Assembly: GCF_030407815.1 (NCBI RefSeq)
Contig: NZ_JASDCS010000009.1
Coordinates: 124,001 to 188,000, forward strand
DNA from: Psychrobacter sp. APC 3281
Lineage (GTDB): Bacteria > Pseudomonadota > Gammaproteobacteria > Pseudomonadales > Moraxellaceae
Direction: 5' to 3'
Length of the DNA stretch: 64,000 nucleotides
This document shows positions 28,504-38,290 of this stretch, in pieces. The position numbers and the translations under genes were made by a program. Under the pieces are notes generated by a model. That model was not told the DNA's origin, did no database searches, and was given only the letters and a program-made list of their open reading frames with translations. Every line of letters starts with the position of its first letter. Position 1 is the stretch's first letter.

Positions 28504-28530
28504 TAAAAAAGACTACCTATAGGTAGTCTT
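28504..28530 (-). terminator. Intrinsic terminator of rho
   Basis: AAGACTACCT and AGGTAGTCTT form a perfect 22-base palindrome (28509-28530) followed on the minus strand by six T, 45 bases after the rho stop. Confidence 0.85.
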
Positions 28531-28574
28531 AATATCAAATCAAAGCTGTATATGTTTAACAAGTTAACTAAGAA

Positions 28575-29843
28575 TTAGTTTTGTGACTTACGCTTCATTT
28601 GCTCAAAGAATTCATCATTGGTTTTCGCTTCTTTTAGGCGGTCCAATAAGAACTCAGTGGCTTGTACGCCATCCATCGGTTGAAGTAGTTTGCGTAAAAT
28701 CCATACTTTACGCAGCTTGTCTTCGTCCAATAGACGCTCTTCGCGGCGTGTACCAGATTTTTTGATATTAATCGCAGGGAATACACGTTTTTCAGCCAAG
28801 TCACGCTCAAGCGTGATCTCTTGGTTACCCGTTCCCTTAAACTCTTCAAAAATAACGCTATCCATCTTACTTCCAGTATCAATCAATGCACTGGCAATAA
28901 TGGTCAAACTACCACCTTCTTCAACGTTACGCGCAGCACCAAAGAAACGTTTTGGACGCTCTAGGGCGTTGGCATCCAGACCACCCGTCAATACTTTGCC
29001 TGATGATGGGATGACCGTGTTATAAGCACGTGCTAGACGCGTAATTGAATCAAGTAAAATCACCACGTCTTGCTTGTGTTCAACCAAACGTTTGGCTTTT
29101 TCGATGACCATTTCAGCAACTTGTACGTGACGCTGTGGTGGCTCATCAAAAGTAGAAGCAACCACTTCACCGCGTACTGTACGTACCATCTCGGTAACTT
29201 CTTCTGGACGCTCATCAATCAGTAGTACGATCAAATAGCATTCAGGATTATTACGAGTGATTGATTGCGCGATCGTCTGTAGCAACATCGTTTTACCCGC
29301 TTTTGGCGGTGCGACGATGATAGAACGCTGACCTTTACCAATCGGAGCGATTAGATCGATGATACGACCAGTCAAATCTTCAGTGGTTCCGTTACCAAGC
29401 TCAAGTTTTAAATGCTCAGTTGGGAATAGGGGCGTCAGGTTCTCAAAGATAAGCTTATGACGTGAGCGATCTGGCGTATCAAAGTTGATTTCGCCAACTT
29501 TTAACAATGCAAAATAACGCTCAGAATCTTTTGGTGGACGAATTGTACCAGCGATACTGTCACCAGTTTTTAGACTGAAACGGCGAATTTGGCTAGGGCT
29601 GACATAAATATCATCAGGACCGGCTAAATATGAGCCTTCTGATGAGCGCAAAAATCCAAAACCATCAGGAAGAACCTCAAGTACGCCGTCACCATAAATG
29701 GCTTCACCGTTACGCGCATGGGTTTTTAGAATAGCAAAGATAATGTCCTGTTTACGGCTACGCGCCATATTATCAAGACCCATTTCTTTGGCGATAGCCA
29801 ATAGCTCAGCGATTGATTTTTTCTTTAATTCAGTAAGATTCAT
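28575..29843 (-). CDS. rho: Transcription termination factor Rho
   Basis: A 422-residue hexameric RNA-dependent ATPase, close to the E. coli length (419). An N-terminal helix bundle ([22 protein letters not shown]) is followed by the cold-shock RNA-binding domain ([23 protein letters not shown]). The ATPase has Walker A APPKAGKT, Walker [17 protein letters not shown], and the R-loop/Q-loop region [26 protein letters not shown]. trxA lies upstream, as in E. coli, but is separated by a terminator and by rho's own promoter. Confidence 0.98.
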   Translation of the reverse strand: MNLTELKKKSIAELLAIAKEMGLDNMARSRKQDIIFAILKTHARNGEAIYGDGVLEVLPDGFGFLRSSEGSYLAGPDDIYVSPSQIRRFSLKTGDSIAGTIRPPKDSERYFALLKVGEINFDTPDRSRHKLIFENLTPLFPTEHLKLELGNGTTEDLTGRIIDLIAPIGKGQRSIIVAPPKAGKTMLLQTIAQSITRNNPECYLIVLLIDERPEEVTEMVRTVRGEVVASTFDEPPQRHVQVAEMVIEKAKRLVEHKQDVVILLDSITRLARAYNTVIPSSGKVLTGGLDANALERPKRFFGAARNVEEGGSLTIIASALIDTGSKMDSVIFEEFKGTGNQEITLERDLAEKRVFPAINIKKSGTRREERLLDEDKLRKVWILRKLLQPMDGVQATEFLLDRLKEAKTNDEFFEQMKRKSQN

Positions 29844-30193
29844 AGATAGGTCATTAGCAATTGATCAGATGAGAGATGCCATTAGCAGCACAAGTCACGA
29901 CAGTGATTAAAATAACGGTAATATGATGATATGGGTGTGTGCACAGCGCTGTAGTTTATGTAGTTTTGGTTTTATATGTCTGCTTATGTACGCATTGCCA
30001 TCATTGGATGCAAGGTAATAAGAAATAAGGATAAAAAAGGCTACATAAGAGTCTGCGTCAAAAACTCAATATCAGTAATTGCGTTTAGTCATTTTGTTCA
30101 GCAATGGTGTTTATAATGACGATTGTGTTTTTGTTGATAAACACGAGGAGAATAGCGACAAGATACTTAGGAAAACAGTTGGTTTTCTCTTGT
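29844..30193 (-). promoter_or_regulatory. Long 5' leader of rho
   Basis: From the predicted start near 30193 to the rho ATG is about 350 nt without a recognisable leader peptide. In E. coli rho is autoregulated by premature Rho-dependent termination in its leader, and this length suits a similar mechanism. That is inference; only the promoter position and the lack of coding sequence are seen. Confidence 0.45.
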
Positions 30194-30199
30194 CAGCAG

Positions 30200-30229
30200 A
30201 CTATACGGTCTTCACAATAGCGTTGTCAA
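30200..30229 (-). promoter_or_regulatory. Sigma70 promoter of rho
   Basis: On the minus strand TTGACA (30229-30224), an 18-base spacer and TATAGT (30205-30200), a strong match to consensus. It lies just downstream of the trxA terminator. Confidence 0.7.
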
Positions 30230-30281
30230 TAAATTTTGCCAAAAAAGTCACATTATCGAGTTTTTTGCACAAAAAACAAGC

Positions 30282-30316
30282 AAAAAAGCCACTATCTTGG
30301 TTAGATAATGGCTTTC
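30282..30316 (-). terminator. Terminator of trxA
   Basis: Minus strand: GAAAGCCATTATCT pairs with AGATAGTGGCTTT around AACCA, followed by six T. It lies about 50 bases after the trxA stop and separates it from rho. Confidence 0.82.
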
Positions 30317-30368
30317 TCGGTTATTCTATTTTACCCGCTCAAGTTCATCTAGAGCGAGCAAATGTAAC

Positions 30369-30695
30369 TTATAAATGCTTGTCTAGTACTTTAGCCAATT
30401 CAGCTTTTGGCTGTAGGCCCATTACTGAATCAACTTTTTCGCCATCTTTGAATACAAATAGCGTTGGGATATTACGAATACCGAAACGGCTAGCCGCTTG
30501 TGGGTTGTTGTCTACGTCTACTTTAACGATTTTAACTTTACCTTGGTACTCAGTCGCTAGATCTTCTAAAATAGGAGCGATGGCTTTACAAGGACCACAC
30601 CATGGCGCCCAGAAGTCTACTAGTACAGGTACGTCTGATTGTAGAACGTCTTGATCAAAGTCCGTGTCGGTAGTATGTACAATAAGGTCTGACAT
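30369..30695 (-). CDS. trxA: Thioredoxin 1
   Basis: A 108-residue cytoplasmic dithiol reductant. The active site is WCGPC (32-36) within [20 protein letters not shown], and the cis-Pro loop is [12 protein letters not shown]. Length and start equal the E. coli protein. AGAGAG precedes the ATG. It has its own terminator before rho and is divergent from rluA. Confidence 0.98.
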   Translation of the reverse strand: MSDLIVHTTDTDFDQDVLQSDVPVLVDFWAPWCGPCKAIAPILEDLATEYQGKVKIVKVDVDNNPQAASRFGIRNIPTLFVFKDGEKVDSVMGLQPKAELAKVLDKHL

Positions 30696-31176
30696 AATTT
30701 TATCTCTCTTGTTTTATTACTTCTATCACCACTCATCAACCTATATATTGGTTTAATAATAAATCAGTTGGTGGTCAAAGAATTGTTTAGAAGGGGTGAA
30801 AATGTGCCATTATATTAACATGTTTGCCCTAATTTGACAGATACAGGCTGGTTAAATTGTTTAACAACTAGTATTAGCACAATAAATCGAAACGGTGCAG
30901 CACAAGAGTGTCTAATCTGTTATTTAATACGATTATCTTTATCAAAGTATGTATCTCGGCACTATAGAAGTCGTATTTTATACCTTGTTTATATAGTAGC
31001 TAGTGATTAGCAGCTAGCGATATTAATAACGTTAAAAATCAGCCAAATTTTTGCTCTTTTGTCCAAATAACCATTGTTCTTAAAATGGCTATCGTGGCAA
31101 ATATAGCTATCGTGTCCAAAAGATTAGCCACCAAAAATCCTTATCTTAAAACCAATTTACATAAGTAGTTAAATTT
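30696..31176. other. Intergenic region trxA / rluA
   Basis: Nearly 480 bases of A+T-rich divergent DNA. A possible rluA promoter is TTGTCC (31059-31064), a 16-base spacer and TAAAAT (31081-31086). I see no gene, RNA or repeat otherwise. Confidence 0.4.
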
Positions 31177-31890
31177 ATGCCTTTTACCGATGAAGAAGTT
31201 AGTGCCCTCAATGCCCAAGAAAGTGCTTATCCGCTTGAGTTTTTTAAAAATTTTGCACAAGAGATTACGGTTTACGAAGACGATGACATTTGGGTGGTTG
31301 ATAAACCTGCAGGCCTATTGAGCGTCGATGGTAAAACACTCAAAGTCAGTCTGCTTGCTCGTCTTGAGCGTGCCAATCCAGCTGTCAAATTGATTCACCG
31401 TTTAGATATGGACACGTCGGGACTGCTTATTTTTGCAAAAAATGCAGCAGCGCAAACCAATATCAGTAAGCAATTCATCGAGCGTCTACCGCAAAAGAAA
31501 TACCAAGCACGTGTTTTTGGTGAATGGGAGCAGGTCGGCGCAACTGGTGAGATATCAGTGCCAGTGCGTTATGAGCCAAGTACCAAACCGCGCCATATCG
31601 TCGATCACGACTGGTCAAAGCATGCACTGACGTTATATGAAGTGGTGGCTCACGAAACCTGTAATGGCGAGGTAGTTACTAGGGTCATGCTAAAGCCAGT
31701 CACTGGTCGCAGCCATCAGCTACGCGTACATATGGTCCATGTCGATCATGTGATGATTGGCGATCCGATTTATGCTGAAGGTGCCGCACTAGAGATAGCA
31801 CCAAGGCTCAACTTGCATGCACAGCAATTGCGTTTAAAGCATCCGGTACTGGGTGCTTGGATGGACTGGGAGAGTCCTTGCCCATTTTAA
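31177..31890 (+). CDS. rluA: Dual-specificity pseudouridine synthase RluA
   Basis: A 237-residue enzyme making pseudouridine in 23S rRNA (746) and several tRNAs (32). The catalytic Asp lies in HRLDMDTSGLLI, after DKPAGLLSV. The C-terminal VMLKPVTGRSHQLRVHMVHV and RLNLHAQQLRLKHP closely follow E. coli RluA (219 residues). There is no S4 domain, which separates it from RluC/RluD. No strong ribosome binding site is visible before the ATG. The flavin monooxygenase gene follows on the same strand after about 95 bases. Confidence 0.9.
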   Translation: MPFTDEEVSALNAQESAYPLEFFKNFAQEITVYEDDDIWVVDKPAGLLSVDGKTLKVSLLARLERANPAVKLIHRLDMDTSGLLIFAKNAAAQTNISKQFIERLPQKKYQARVFGEWEQVGATGEISVPVRYEPSTKPRHIVDHDWSKHALTLYEVVAHETCNGEVVTRVMLKPVTGRSHQLRVHMVHVDHVMIGDPIYAEGAALEIAPRLNLHAQQLRLKHPVLGAWMDWESPCPF

Positions 31891-31984
31891 AGCGTTAGAT
31901 TTTACCGCTTACTGTTAATAGATGCGATAAACGGCTCTAAAGCCAGCTATAAAATGCCAGTCATGCAAATACAAGGATGAAAGT

Positions 31985-33610
31985 ATGCTTGATATCACCA
32001 CTACCAAACAGGCTATCAAAAACCGCTTTAAAGGTAGAAAATCAAAGACGGATAAAGTAGCCGATTATGAAGTATTGATCATCGGTGCGGGTATTGCAGG
32101 TATTGGCATGGCTTGCCGTTTACAGCAACAGCAGCATAAAGGTCTATTCGGTCATAAAGCTCCCCAAAAGCAAAAGCAGGCAAAACCGACTAATAAGCAA
32201 AAACTTCCACAGCGCTTTGCTATCTTAGAAAAGCGTGCTGATTTGGGTGGTACATGGGATTTATTTACCTATCCCGGGATTCGTTCTGACTCTGACGCCT
32301 TGACCTTTGGCTATAACTTTAAGCCGTGGCTTGATTATAGAATGCTTGCAGCAGGCGATGATATCAAGCGCTATATTGCCGATACGGCACGCGAGTTTGG
32401 GGTGACCGAACATATCCATTATCAGCATGAAGTTCAGCAGATATCATGGTCTAGCGAGGATCAACAGTGGTCAGTAACCATCAAAAACTATGCAAGCGGT
32501 GAGAGGTTTGTTAAGACTGCCAAGTTTATCGTAGGTGCCACTGGTTATTATGATTATGAGCAAGGCTATCGCCCTCATTTTGAAGGAGAGGAGGATTTTC
32601 ACGGTCAAATCATTCATCCACAGCACTGGAATAATCTAAATTATGATGATAAAAAAGTCGTCGTTATTGGTAGCGGTGCCACAGCGATGACGTTGCTACC
32701 TGCGCTAGTAGATAAAGACAGTGGTCAGTGTGCGCGTCATGTCACGATGCTGCAGCGTACGCCGACCTATGTGGCAAGCGTGCCGGGCGACGACTATGCT
32801 ATCGACTGGCTATCTGGCAAGTTTTCACCATTATCAAAAGAGCAAGCTTATACGGTACTGCGTGCGCGCAATGTGTTGAGACAGCAAGGCCTGTACAAAG
32901 TTGCGACTCATGCACCCAAGGTGATGAAGGCAGTCTTAAAAAATGGGGTTAAGAAAGAGTTAAAAGGTAGCGGCGTTGATAGCAAGCATTTTATGCCTGA
33001 CTATAACCCATGGGATCAACGAGTATGCGCGGTACCTGACGGTGATTTATTCAAAGCTCTGCAGGACAAACGCGCAACAGTGGTGACCGATCAAATCAGC
33101 CACTTTACTGAAACAGGGATTATGCTGCAATCTGGCCAGCATCTCGACGCTGATATCATCGTTACCGCGACTGGCTTAAAGCTACAGATGTTGGGTGGGG
33201 CTGCGGTATATATCGACGGTCAAGCTGTCGATATTGGCACGCGTATGACCTACAAAGCGGTCATGATAGAAGGCATACCTAATCTGGCTGCACTGTTTGG
33301 CTATACCAATGCCTCGTGGACACTAAAAATCGATTTATCTTGTCAGTATGTAGTGAGGCTACTGGGATATATGCATAAAAACCGCTATCAAGTTGCATTA
33401 CCACAAGCACAGACTGCAGATATGACAGCCTGTGCTCAAGCAGATACCGTAATGGGTTCGCTATCGTCTGGATATGTCAGACGCGGCAAAGACGAGCTAC
33501 CTAAGCAAGGCGATCGCTATCCTTGGTTCGTGACCAACAACTATCTAAGCGATCGAGTCATGCTTAAGTATCGCAAGATAAAAGACGATTGGTTACGGTT
33601 TAGTCGTTAG
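31985..33610 (+). CDS. Flavin-containing (Baeyer-Villiger-like) monooxygenase
   Basis: A 541-residue FAD/NADPH monooxygenase. The FAD site is IIGAGIAGIG (32-41). EKRADLGGTWDLFTYPGIRSD is the conserved loop of class B monooxygenases. FHGQIIHPQHW (205-215) fits the Baeyer-Villiger fingerprint FxGxxxHxxxW, and VVIGSGATAMTLLPAL (227-242) is the NADPH Rossmann motif. A Lys/Gln-rich insertion (about 48-76) interrupts the first FAD-binding fold. The substrate is unknown; ketones or xenobiotics are likely from the family. It is not clearly tied to the neighbours. Confidence 0.87.
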   Translation: MLDITTTKQAIKNRFKGRKSKTDKVADYEVLIIGAGIAGIGMACRLQQQQHKGLFGHKAPQKQKQAKPTNKQKLPQRFAILEKRADLGGTWDLFTYPGIRSDSDALTFGYNFKPWLDYRMLAAGDDIKRYIADTAREFGVTEHIHYQHEVQQISWSSEDQQWSVTIKNYASGERFVKTAKFIVGATGYYDYEQGYRPHFEGEEDFHGQIIHPQHWNNLNYDDKKVVVIGSGATAMTLLPALVDKDSGQCARHVTMLQRTPTYVASVPGDDYAIDWLSGKFSPLSKEQAYTVLRARNVLRQQGLYKVATHAPKVMKAVLKNGVKKELKGSGVDSKHFMPDYNPWDQRVCAVPDGDLFKALQDKRATVVTDQISHFTETGIMLQSGQHLDADIIVTATGLKLQMLGGAAVYIDGQAVDIGTRMTYKAVMIEGIPNLAALFGYTNASWTLKIDLSCQYVVRLLGYMHKNRYQVALPQAQTADMTACAQADTVMGSLSSGYVRRGKDELPKQGDRYPWFVTNNYLSDRVMLKYRKIKDDWLRFSR

Positions 33611-33614
33611 TATC

Positions 33615-33650
33615 TTGATAGTTATTGATAGTTATTGATATAGTTATTGA
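33615..33650 (+). repeat. 10 bp tandem repeat at convergent 3' ends
   Basis: The unit TTGATAGTTA occurs twice exactly, then once with a two-base insertion, directly after the monooxygenase stop and running into the stop of the convergent dehydrogenase gene. Probably slippage. Confidence 0.6.
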
Positions 33651-34591
33651 TGATGGTTGTCGATGAAATCGGCCACTTGCTTGCTTAACATCTGCCACAA
33701 GGTCTCTTGGGCGCTTTTGCTGCCCCAGGCATTGTGCGGACTAAAGATAATACGTGGATGGTCGCTGATACTGAGCAAGGGGTCATTGTCAGCGATCGGT
33801 TCTTGTTCAAACACATCGCTAGCATAGCCGATGATTTGCTCACTATTAATCGCGTCAGTTAATGCCTGGCTATCAACGATGCCGCCACGTGCGACGTTGA
33901 CGATGAGCGGCTGTTTAACCATCTTCGCTAGAGTGTCTTTATTAATAAGATGCTCAGTTTGTTCGTTCAATGGACAGTGCAGACTGACTACATCTGCCCG
34001 CGCTAGCACTTCATCAAACGCGGTATAGTCGTCGCTGCGTGGTTCACGTCCTTGATGCTCTGCCCATAGTACAGTCATACCAAAGGCACGAGCGATTTCG
34101 GTTACGCGCTTGCCGATGGTGCCAATACCGATAATACCTAACGTCTTATCTTCCAAATCAATCAGCGGAATATCCAGCAGGCAAAAATTGCCGTTTGCCA
34201 GCCACGTGCCATCAGCGACTTTCTGATGGTAGTGGATGCCTGCGCGCATTGCATTTAACATAAGCATAAATGTGTGTTCGGGCACGCTTTTGACCGCATA
34301 ACCAGCGACATTGAACAGCGCAACACCGTGCTTATCGCAAGCCTCTTGATCGACGTTATTCATGCCAGTGGCAGTCAGTTGGATAAGCTTAAGTTTCGGT
34401 AGTTGCTCTATCACCTCAGCGCCAATCTGCACTTTATTGGTGATAATAATGTCAGCATCTTTGCAACGCTCAATGATGGTAGCCGTGTCTTTTGGCGTGT
34501 CGTTATAAGTGATGTAATCGCTCACACCTATTGGCGCTGGCAGGTCAATACCATCAGAAAAAGTACCTTTATCTAAAAAAACGGCTTGCAT
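33644..34591 (-). CDS. D-2-hydroxyacid dehydrogenase, glycerate dehydrogenase-like
   Basis: A 315-residue NAD(P)-dependent enzyme. The cofactor fold has GIGTIG (155-160), and the catalytic residues fit R235 (NVARGGIVD), E264 (FEQEP) and H286 (SPHNAWGS). TATGMNNVDQEACDKHGVALFNVAGY resembles HprA, which interconverts hydroxypyruvate and glycerate. Substrate preference cannot be read from the sequence, so no symbol is given. It converges on the monooxygenase gene and is divergent from rapA. Confidence 0.85.
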   Translation of the reverse strand: MQAVFLDKGTFSDGIDLPAPIGVSDYITYNDTPKDTATIIERCKDADIIITNKVQIGAEVIEQLPKLKLIQLTATGMNNVDQEACDKHGVALFNVAGYAVKSVPEHTFMLMLNAMRAGIHYHQKVADGTWLANGNFCLLDIPLIDLEDKTLGIIGIGTIGKRVTEIARAFGMTVLWAEHQGREPRSDDYTAFDEVLARADVVSLHCPLNEQTEHLINKDTLAKMVKQPLIVNVARGGIVDSQALTDAINSEQIIGYASDVFEQEPIADNDPLLSISDHPRIIFSPHNAWGSKSAQETLWQMLSKQVADFIDNHHQ

Positions 34592-35041
34592 GGCTAGTCC
34601 TTACTTATTGTTGTCTTATAAATAGTTAGCGAATAAATGGTTAGCGAATAAATGGCTATCGCATGATTTCTTATCGACTTAATGTAGCACGTTGGTATTT
34701 TTAGTCAAAAACGAATCGGCCAAATATCGATCGAATAGATATAAGCTGCTGATAAAATAGGACAATCTGTATTATTTAACAATCGTGTATTTGTCTAACA
34801 TAGTATCGATCAAATAGCTTATAAAATCATAGCTATCGCAAGCTGCCTCTTGAAAATTCAACTTAACGCACTCATCTACCCGCTAACGTTATATAATGGT
34901 GTGACTGAGCTGCTGGCTCTACTAAGATTACGACATTTATTTTGCGTCTATTGACGATTTATGTTCTTTGTAATCTTACCGCTATCACAATCTACCATTG
35001 CTATCTAAATTTCATTATCTGAGTACAAAAGACATCGCCTT
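34592..35041. other. Intergenic region dehydrogenase / rapA
   Basis: A 450-base divergent region. It holds the 15 bp tandem repeats at 34622-34666 and a perfect TATAAT at 34892-34897 that may belong to a rapA promoter; the matching -35 is unclear. No gene recognised. Confidence 0.45.
34622..34666. repeat. 15 bp tandem repeat, three copies
   Basis: ATAGTTAGCGAATAA, ATGGTTAGCGAATAA and ATGGCTATCGCATGA lie head to tail just upstream of the dehydrogenase start. The first two differ at one base. Confidence 0.7.
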
Positions 35042-37930
35042 ATGACTATCTCTATTGCTTCATTGCACAGTACTGAATTCGCCGTTGGTCAACGTTATTT
35101 ATCTGATACGGAGTCTGAGCTTGGCTTAGGTGTGGTCATCGATGTTGACGACCGATGTGTGCATATTTTATTTCCGCAAAGTGAAGAGACACGCGTCTAT
35201 GCAAAAAACTCTGCGCCATTATCGCGCGTGGTGTTTAAAGTGGGCGATAGCATCTACGACCAAGATGGCAAAAGCTATACGGTCAATGCTGTTGATGAGG
35301 TGATGGGTGTACTCAAATATGGCGTCGATGAGCACGAGCGCGGCATCATGGAAACCCGCCTTGCTGCCAATATCACGTTGGCCAAGCCACTTGAGCGTTT
35401 GCTTGCTGGCCGTATTGAGCGCGGTGACTGGTATGAGCTGCGCCAAGACATCTTGCGCATGCAGTCAGCGCTGGCAGGTCATCCACTAAAAGGCCTAATG
35501 GGTGCACGTGTCGATATCATCGAGCATCAGCTGTATATCGCACATGAAGTCGGTAAGCGTATTGCACCGCGTGTACTACTGGCTGATGAAGTTGGCCTTG
35601 GTAAGACCATCGAAGCGGGCATGATTATTCATCAGCAGTTGCTAACGGGCAAAGCTGAGCGTGTATTGATTTTAGTACCTGATAGTTTGCAGTATCAATG
35701 GATGATTGAGCTGCGTCGCCGCTTTAACCTAAACTTTGCCTTGTTTGATCTAGTGCGTACTGCGGCTATCAAAGAACACGATCCTGAACAAAACGTCTTT
35801 GCTACTGAGCAATGTATCATTGGTGGTATGGATCTATTACTCGATCACCCAGACTTATACGACCAAGCGATGGATGCAGGGTTTGATTTATTGGTCGTTG
35901 ATGAAGCGCATCATCTGCATTGGGATGAAGCACAGGGCGGCAATGATAAGTATGACTTGATTGCAGATTTCGCAGAAGAAACGCCAGGCGTGATGCTATT
36001 GACAGCAACGCCAGAGCAGCTTGGTGCGCAAAGCCACTTTGCCCGTTTGCGTCTACTTGATCCAGATCGCTTTGATGATTTGGATGAGTTTATCGATGGT
36101 CAAGAAGCTTTTGCAGAAACAGCAGCAGTTGCTGGCGTCTTAATAGAAGAAAAGCCATTGAATGAAGGCCAAATTGCTGCCTTAAGTAGTCTATTAGATA
36201 TTAGTATTGAAGAACTATCTTCAATCAATGAAGATGAAAAACTACGAACGCATGCGCTAAACGAGCTACTAGATCGTCATGGTACAGGTCGTATTTTGTT
36301 CCGTAATACTCGTGAGAGTGTGAAAGGTTTCTATGGCCGCAGTAGCCAGCCATATCCATTGCCACTTCCTGAAGCATGGAAAGATAGCTATCAAACCAAT
36401 GGCAAGTTGCGTGAGCAGCTATGGGGCGAAGAAAACCAACCAGACGGTGGCTGGCTAGAAGATGATCCACGTGTTTCTTGGTTGATTGATATCTTACGCG
36501 GTGAGCTTAAGCATCAAAAAGTTCTATTAATCGCTCGTAGTGGCGCGACGGTAGAGAGTTTAGAAGCGGTGTTGCGTCTGCATGCAGGTATCAAAACAGC
36601 TATCTTTACTGAGCAGATGACTTTGCTTGAGCGTGACCAAGCGGCCGCATTCTTTGCAGATAGTGAAGGTGCTCAGATACTACTGTGTTCAGAAATTGGT
36701 TCAGAAGGTCGTAACTTCCAGTTTGCAAGCCAGTTGATACTATGGGATCTACCTGCTAATCCAGATACGTTAGAGCAGCGTATCGGCCGTCTAGATCGTA
36801 TCGGTCAGACGCAGCAAATCATGCTACATGTACCTTACGTACAAGGTACAGCGCAAGAGCGTCTGTATCAGTGGTATAACGATGCGCTGAACATGTTCAA
36901 TCAGATATCGCCAACCGCACAAAGCGTACAAGAGCAATATATTCAAGAGCTTAAGCCAATGCTTGAGGGTGCTGATACCGCTGAAAATAATGTCATCTTG
37001 CAAGACATCATTGACGAGGCGCTACAGACACGTTTGGGACTAGAAGCACAGCTACAAGCTGGTCGTGATCGCCTGTTAGAGTACAACTCATGCCGTCCGC
37101 GTGTCGCAGGTCGTATCGCCGATGCTATGCGTGACTTCGATGGTAATAATTTGCTGCCGCACTTTATTGAGCGTTTCTTTGCATCTGCCAATATCGATCA
37201 CAACATCCAACGTGATGGCTCGTGGGTTATCGCGCCTATCGATAGCACCGAGATCAGTGACTATATTGATGGTTTACCACTTGGTGATGAAGACGGTATG
37301 ACCCTGACCTTTGAGCGTGAGCAAGCGCTTCAGCGTGAAGATATCGAGTTTATCACTCACGAGCATCCATTGATGCGGGCGATTTATGAGCTAGCGAGTA
37401 CCAGCACGTTTGGTAATACGACAGTTGCCATGCTAAAAAGTGCCGCTGTTCCGCAAGGTATGGTACTGCTAGAGGTGAACTTCCGTGTTGAAGCAATCGC
37501 GCCAAAAGTGCTCAATCTGCCAGCGACTTTGTCCACGCAAAATATCCGTGTCTTTATCAGTGAGCAGGGCAGTGATTTATCGGCTCGTATCAGTGCTGAG
37601 ATGATTATGCCGCACGTTGAGCGTTTGGATAAAAACCGTGCCCGCCAAGTCATTAAAGTACGCGGTGATGTGATTGAGCAGCGTTATTACGAAGCTGAAG
37701 ACATTGCTCGTCAGCAGATCGCTGAAATTGGTGAGCAAGCAAGTAGCCGCTTTAGCCAGCAGTGGTCACGTGAAATCAAGCGTCTAAAACATCTACAGAC
37801 GATCAATCCAAACGTACGTCCTGAAGAGATTGAGCGTTTAGAGCAGCTTAAAGCTCAAGGTGAGCAAGCGCTTGGTAACTTGTCATTAGTACCGGACTCT
37901 ATTCGCGTACTCGTAGCAGTTAAGCCATAA
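35042..37930 (+). CDS. rapA: RNA polymerase-associated ATPase RapA
   Basis: A 962-residue Swi2/Snf2 ATPase (E. coli 968) that recycles stalled RNA polymerase. The N-terminal Tudor-like part starts FAVGQRYLSDTESELGLGVV. Helicase motif I is ADEVGLGKT (181-189), motif II is DEAH (287-290), and the second lobe ends with LILWDLPANPDTLEQRIGRLDRIGQ. The C-terminal region contains the RapA-specific EHPLMRAIYEL block. It is monocistronic with its own terminator. Confidence 0.97.
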   Translation: MTISIASLHSTEFAVGQRYLSDTESELGLGVVIDVDDRCVHILFPQSEETRVYAKNSAPLSRVVFKVGDSIYDQDGKSYTVNAVDEVMGVLKYGVDEHERGIMETRLAANITLAKPLERLLAGRIERGDWYELRQDILRMQSALAGHPLKGLMGARVDIIEHQLYIAHEVGKRIAPRVLLADEVGLGKTIEAGMIIHQQLLTGKAERVLILVPDSLQYQWMIELRRRFNLNFALFDLVRTAAIKEHDPEQNVFATEQCIIGGMDLLLDHPDLYDQAMDAGFDLLVVDEAHHLHWDEAQGGNDKYDLIADFAEETPGVMLLTATPEQLGAQSHFARLRLLDPDRFDDLDEFIDGQEAFAETAAVAGVLIEEKPLNEGQIAALSSLLDISIEELSSINEDEKLRTHALNELLDRHGTGRILFRNTRESVKGFYGRSSQPYPLPLPEAWKDSYQTNGKLREQLWGEENQPDGGWLEDDPRVSWLIDILRGELKHQKVLLIARSGATVESLEAVLRLHAGIKTAIFTEQMTLLERDQAAAFFADSEGAQILLCSEIGSEGRNFQFASQLILWDLPANPDTLEQRIGRLDRIGQTQQIMLHVPYVQGTAQERLYQWYNDALNMFNQISPTAQSVQEQYIQELKPMLEGADTAENNVILQDIIDEALQTRLGLEAQLQAGRDRLLEYNSCRPRVAGRIADAMRDFDGNNLLPHFIERFFASANIDHNIQRDGSWVIAPIDSTEISDYIDGLPLGDEDGMTLTFEREQALQREDIEFITHEHPLMRAIYELASTSTFGNTTVAMLKSAAVPQGMVLLEVNFRVEAIAPKVLNLPATLSTQNIRVFISEQGSDLSARISAEMIMPHVERLDKNRARQVIKVRGDVIEQRYYEAEDIARQQIAEIGEQASSRFSQQWSREIKRLKHLQTINPNVRPEEIERLEQLKAQGEQALGNLSLVPDSIRVLVAVKP

Positions 37931-38290
37931 ACATCGGCGTATTTGTCAAAAACGAGGTGTTATTATACATCTCGTTTTTTTATGGTTGAGATTGCTTGCT
38001 TTGATCTTTAGTTGAGATTTGTCTGGCAAAAACTGACAAGCAATACTTATGAGTAAGCTGACAGCAACTAGTCAAAGCCACCAATATTGGGTAAGATGTT
38101 TACCTTTTCTATAGAAAATAAATATTCGGTGATAACATCGCTAACGATGTCTGTATGTTTATTTTAAGGTCTCCTTCGACAGATCTTAACAAGTGATCTC
38201 GCATTATTTTACATTCAAATATGATGGCTATATGGCATCAATATCATCAGATGCTGAGCGTTTTTGATAAAAATAAGGAAACATATCGTC
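37931..38290. other. Intergenic region rapA / tesB
   Basis: About 360 bases. The rapA terminator is at its left end; the rest is A+T-rich with no recognised element apart from an AAGGAAA ribosome binding site before tesB. Confidence 0.5.
37948..37981 (+). terminator. Terminator of rapA
   Basis: AAAAACGAGGTGT and ACATCTCGTTTTT pair with one wobble around a short loop, with a T-run, about 20 bases after the rapA stop. Confidence 0.82.

Noticed and set aside
30079..30654. 191-codon plus-strand frame over the trxA terminator and trxA
   Set aside because: It is largely antisense to trxA, and its upstream part runs through the rho promoter and the trxA terminator; no domain.
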